64,000 nt of DNA from the NCBI GenBank assembly GCA_036244855.1, contig BQKZ01000094.1, positions 70,033-134,032 on the forward strand, written 5' to 3'. This stretch comes from Temnopleurus reevesii. Taxonomy: Eukaryota > Echinodermata > Echinoidea > Temnopleuroida > Temnopleuridae. Numbering within the stretch: position 1 is the stretch's first letter; each line of letters starts with the position of its first letter. Made by a program: the position numbers and the translations under genes. The notes under the pieces are model-generated. The model was not told the origin of the DNA. It did not search any database and was given only the letters and a program-made list of their open reading frames with translations. Shown one piece after another: positions 61,876 to 64,000 of the stretch.

Positions 61876-62858
61876 GAAAAAGAAAAGAAGGACCAAAAAC
61901 AATTCAGAAAGATTTACAATGATTTCTGTAAAATACTGATTTTGACGGAAAGAGCGTTTGGGAGAGAATGTAAAGATGGATATAGGAAAGGGGAAAATTC
62001 TAGAAAAGCAAGAGCGAAAAGAGGCTAAAAGATGGCGATTTTTTTTTTGACACCATCCCAGGTTTCGGATTTCGCACCACCGCACGATGACGGGGTATCG
62101 ATATCATCCCCTGATTCGTAAGAAACCCTTATTTGCTCGTGGCCCTTTTTACTTTACTCCAACCTCGCAATTGCCATGATGTTTCGGCTTTACAGATTCT
62201 CCATTTTCTCACCTTCTTCGAGTACCCGTTGGGTTGTTTTGCCCATCTTGTGTGATTACTCCAAAATGAGTGCACTCCGATTTCACCCTTATTCTGGGCA
62301 GGAGTCATCATGTTCTCTGGTAATTAGTGCAAGCGACTGTAATGCCAAAGGTGTTTTTGGTGAAAACGACGCTCTTGATACCAAGGTCGTAAGTTTTTTC
62401 TTCTGAAAACAAAAACTATTCTTTAATGATTTTTGATAATAAAAACGTCGAATGCACTGATAAAAGAAAAGACTGTAAATTTATAACAAACAAAAATAAA
62501 CAGATCAACAAGATTTTTTTGTTAAAGTAAAACAGATTTATTTTCAAGCCTCTTTCTAAATAGGTAGAAGCGTCAAGCTTCTTTTAAAATATTCTTCATT
62601 CCCAACCCCGTTCCTTTAGATGGATGTGAGAAAAATACTCAACGCCTTAAAGTCTTTTAAAGCATACCAGAAAATTGGTCTTGTTTAAGGAAGACTAATA
62701 TTCCAGATTGTTGATTATGTTCCTATTGTTTCAAAATGGTGGTAAGGTGTACATGTGCCCAACCCCCATCTGTTTAAACCACTTATTGTTGGCCCTTCCA
62801 ACAGTCCAAATCTTCCATAGTTATATTTCAAGACTAGAATTTTAGGCAACCAAGACTG

Positions 62859-63168
62859 TGGAGGCGTTGTGGTGTAGTGGTTAGGACTCTCGCCTTTCAA
62901 CTAGAGGGTCGCGGGTTCGAGTCCCACCCATAGCGTTCATTTCCTTCAGCAATAAATTCATCAACATTGTGCTGCACTCTACCAAGGTGAGGTGAATGGG
63001 TACCTGGCAGGAAATGTTTCCTTTAAATGCAGTGTGCTACCTACAGCTGCACTGCTAAATCCAGGGTCATTATGTTACAGTGTAGAGCGCTTAGGGACGA
63101 CTGATAAAGTTAGTATTAGGCGCTATATACGAACGTATAATTATTATTATTATTATTATTATTATTAG
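62859..63168 (+). mobile_element. tRNA-derived SINE, family A, copy 4, with (ATT)n tail
   Basis: This is the best-preserved head in the window: TGGTGTAGTGGTTAGGACTC and B box GGTTCGAGTCC at 62914-62924. The body follows (TTCATTTCCTTCAGCAATAAAT, GTGAATGGGTACCTGGCAGG), then GGCGCTATATACGAACG and a clean (ATT)n run to 63167. It lies in the presumed lhx1/5 intron 1 in the sense orientation. Confidence 0.9.
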
Positions 63169-64000
63169 GGAGCACTCTTTGACACACGCCCTCAGCGAGC
63201 CCTTTCTTAAATCGATACATTCTCTTACTTTACAAGGCCAAATCAATTATATCTTTGGCTTCTATAAACGTGAAAAATACCCTTACAATCATGTGATTTC
63301 AATTGCAAAGTCCATAACTCTCCCAGGACCCCCTCACAAACCTTTCTTTGCTATTTCCGTACGTGTATGCTTTCTTATTAGGCTTCTTATTGTATTAAAG
63401 ATTAGAATTAAAATCTGTAAAGTGTAAAACATCAGCGTTTGGTGTATATAATTTTGAATTGCTGGTAACCCATTTAAGGGTATATGTTTAACATCAGGGG
63501 AATACTTATGTATGAACAACAGGAAAATATCACAATCTTACCGTAAAAAAAGTTATATAAAATACTCACAAAATGCTTTCGGGCATTTACCCTGAACAAA
63601 TTAGCACTCTCCCCAAACGTCAGCACACTTAACTTTCGAATACTTGCTTTATGCTATATCCTTGGGTTGACACTTGCTTGGAGAATGTTGCTATGTTTGT
63701 TTGTGTTGTTTGTGATTTAAGTAAGTGGGCATTATATAGTGATGATAAAAAGAGAATAATCCATGTATCCTTCGATATCTTGCCATCTATCCATCTCTCT
63801 CTTTCTCTCACGTTTTCTGATTTTCATGTTCTTATCATCCCTTTCGCAATTTCTTCTTTGATCTTATAACAAATCCAAAAAGGTGTTATCACGCAAACTA
63901 CAATTGCTTTATTCGAAACACCAGTCTAAAATCAAGAAGCCATATAAATCGAGGTTAGAAAAGACGCTCTTTTTACGACATAATGTCTAATTTCATGTTG
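63169..64000 (+). other. lhx1/5 intron 1 to window end, nothing recognised
   Basis: AT-rich, with frames of 60 to 82 codons lacking motifs. No homeodomain or LIM domain sequence before the window ends. Confidence 0.55.

Larger units (their letters stand above)
57001..62858 (+). other. lhx1/5 intron 1, distal part, nothing recognised outside listed repeats
   Basis: AT-rich DNA with the T/G, polypurine and GACA tracts listed separately. A 95-codon frame at 58036 (+) and a 76-codon frame at 62176 (+) were examined and show no family features. Confidence 0.55.

Noticed and set aside
62880..62930. tRNA gene
   Set aside because: It is the head of a SINE whose body and ATT tail follow directly and which recurs three more times in the window.
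1..64000. CRISPR arrays, operons, phage or bacterial mobile elements
   Set aside because: No regularly spaced palindromic repeats, no ribosome binding site-led gene runs; the sequence is clearly eukaryotic with spliced coding sequence and SINEs.

Overview
This window is eukaryotic, AT-rich, gene-poor genomic DNA. It most likely comes from a deuterostome invertebrate, and I favour a sea urchin or a close relative. The reasons are the protein sequence of its one recognisable exon, a repeated family of tRNA-derived SINEs with ATT-repeat tails, many short inverted-repeat elements, dense microsatellites, and what looks like a highly polymorphic diploid assembly. The species is inferred; no marker in the window fixes it.

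The only confidently identified coding sequence is the first coding exon of a LIM-homeobox gene of the Lhx1/Lhx5 (Lim1) class, on the + strand at 51019-51191. It encodes a complete first LIM domain with all eight zinc ligands in place and ends at a consensus splice donor. The second LIM domain and the homeodomain were not found in the 12.8 kb downstream, so intron 1 appears to run past the end of the window. The 1.2 kb upstream of the start codon is a GC-richer leader. A TATA box near 49822, an inverted CCAAT box and a TCTCGCGAG motif mark a candidate promoter. The roughly 49 kb upstream and 12.8 kb downstream are therefore flanking and intronic DNA, where regulatory elements of this developmental gene would be expected, although I cannot prove any.

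Layout: 1-17.9 kb is non-coding DNA with SINEs at 1.56, 12.9 and 16.6 kb, a MITE at 9.1 kb and several microsatellites. A 52-base assembly gap at 17.9 kb abuts a 64-bp minisatellite. At 19.6-19.9 kb there is a cluster of nuclear-receptor half-sites and two CRE palindromes. The 23.2-29.1 kb stretch looks like an assembly artefact: the 2.8 kb between the single Ns at 24726 and 27521 is collinear with the sequence on both sides of it, as expected for an alternative haplotype inserted into a SINE-caused gap. From 30 to 49 kb there are microsatellites, polypurine tracts, a second MITE, a 240-bp tandem duplication and a 47-bp-arm hairpin. Inside intron 1, at 56.0-56.7 kb, a 108-bp exon-like segment with a perfect donor occurs twice. 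A fourth SINE lies at 62.9 kb.

Open reading frames elsewhere are short and are explained by microsatellites (CA, CTA, GA) or by chance. I found no reverse transcriptase, transposase, CRISPR array or prokaryote-like gene cluster, and I do not see a new biological system here. The points most worth checking are the haplotype duplication, the MITE and hairpin family, the duplicated exon-like segment and the candidate Lhx1/5 promoter.
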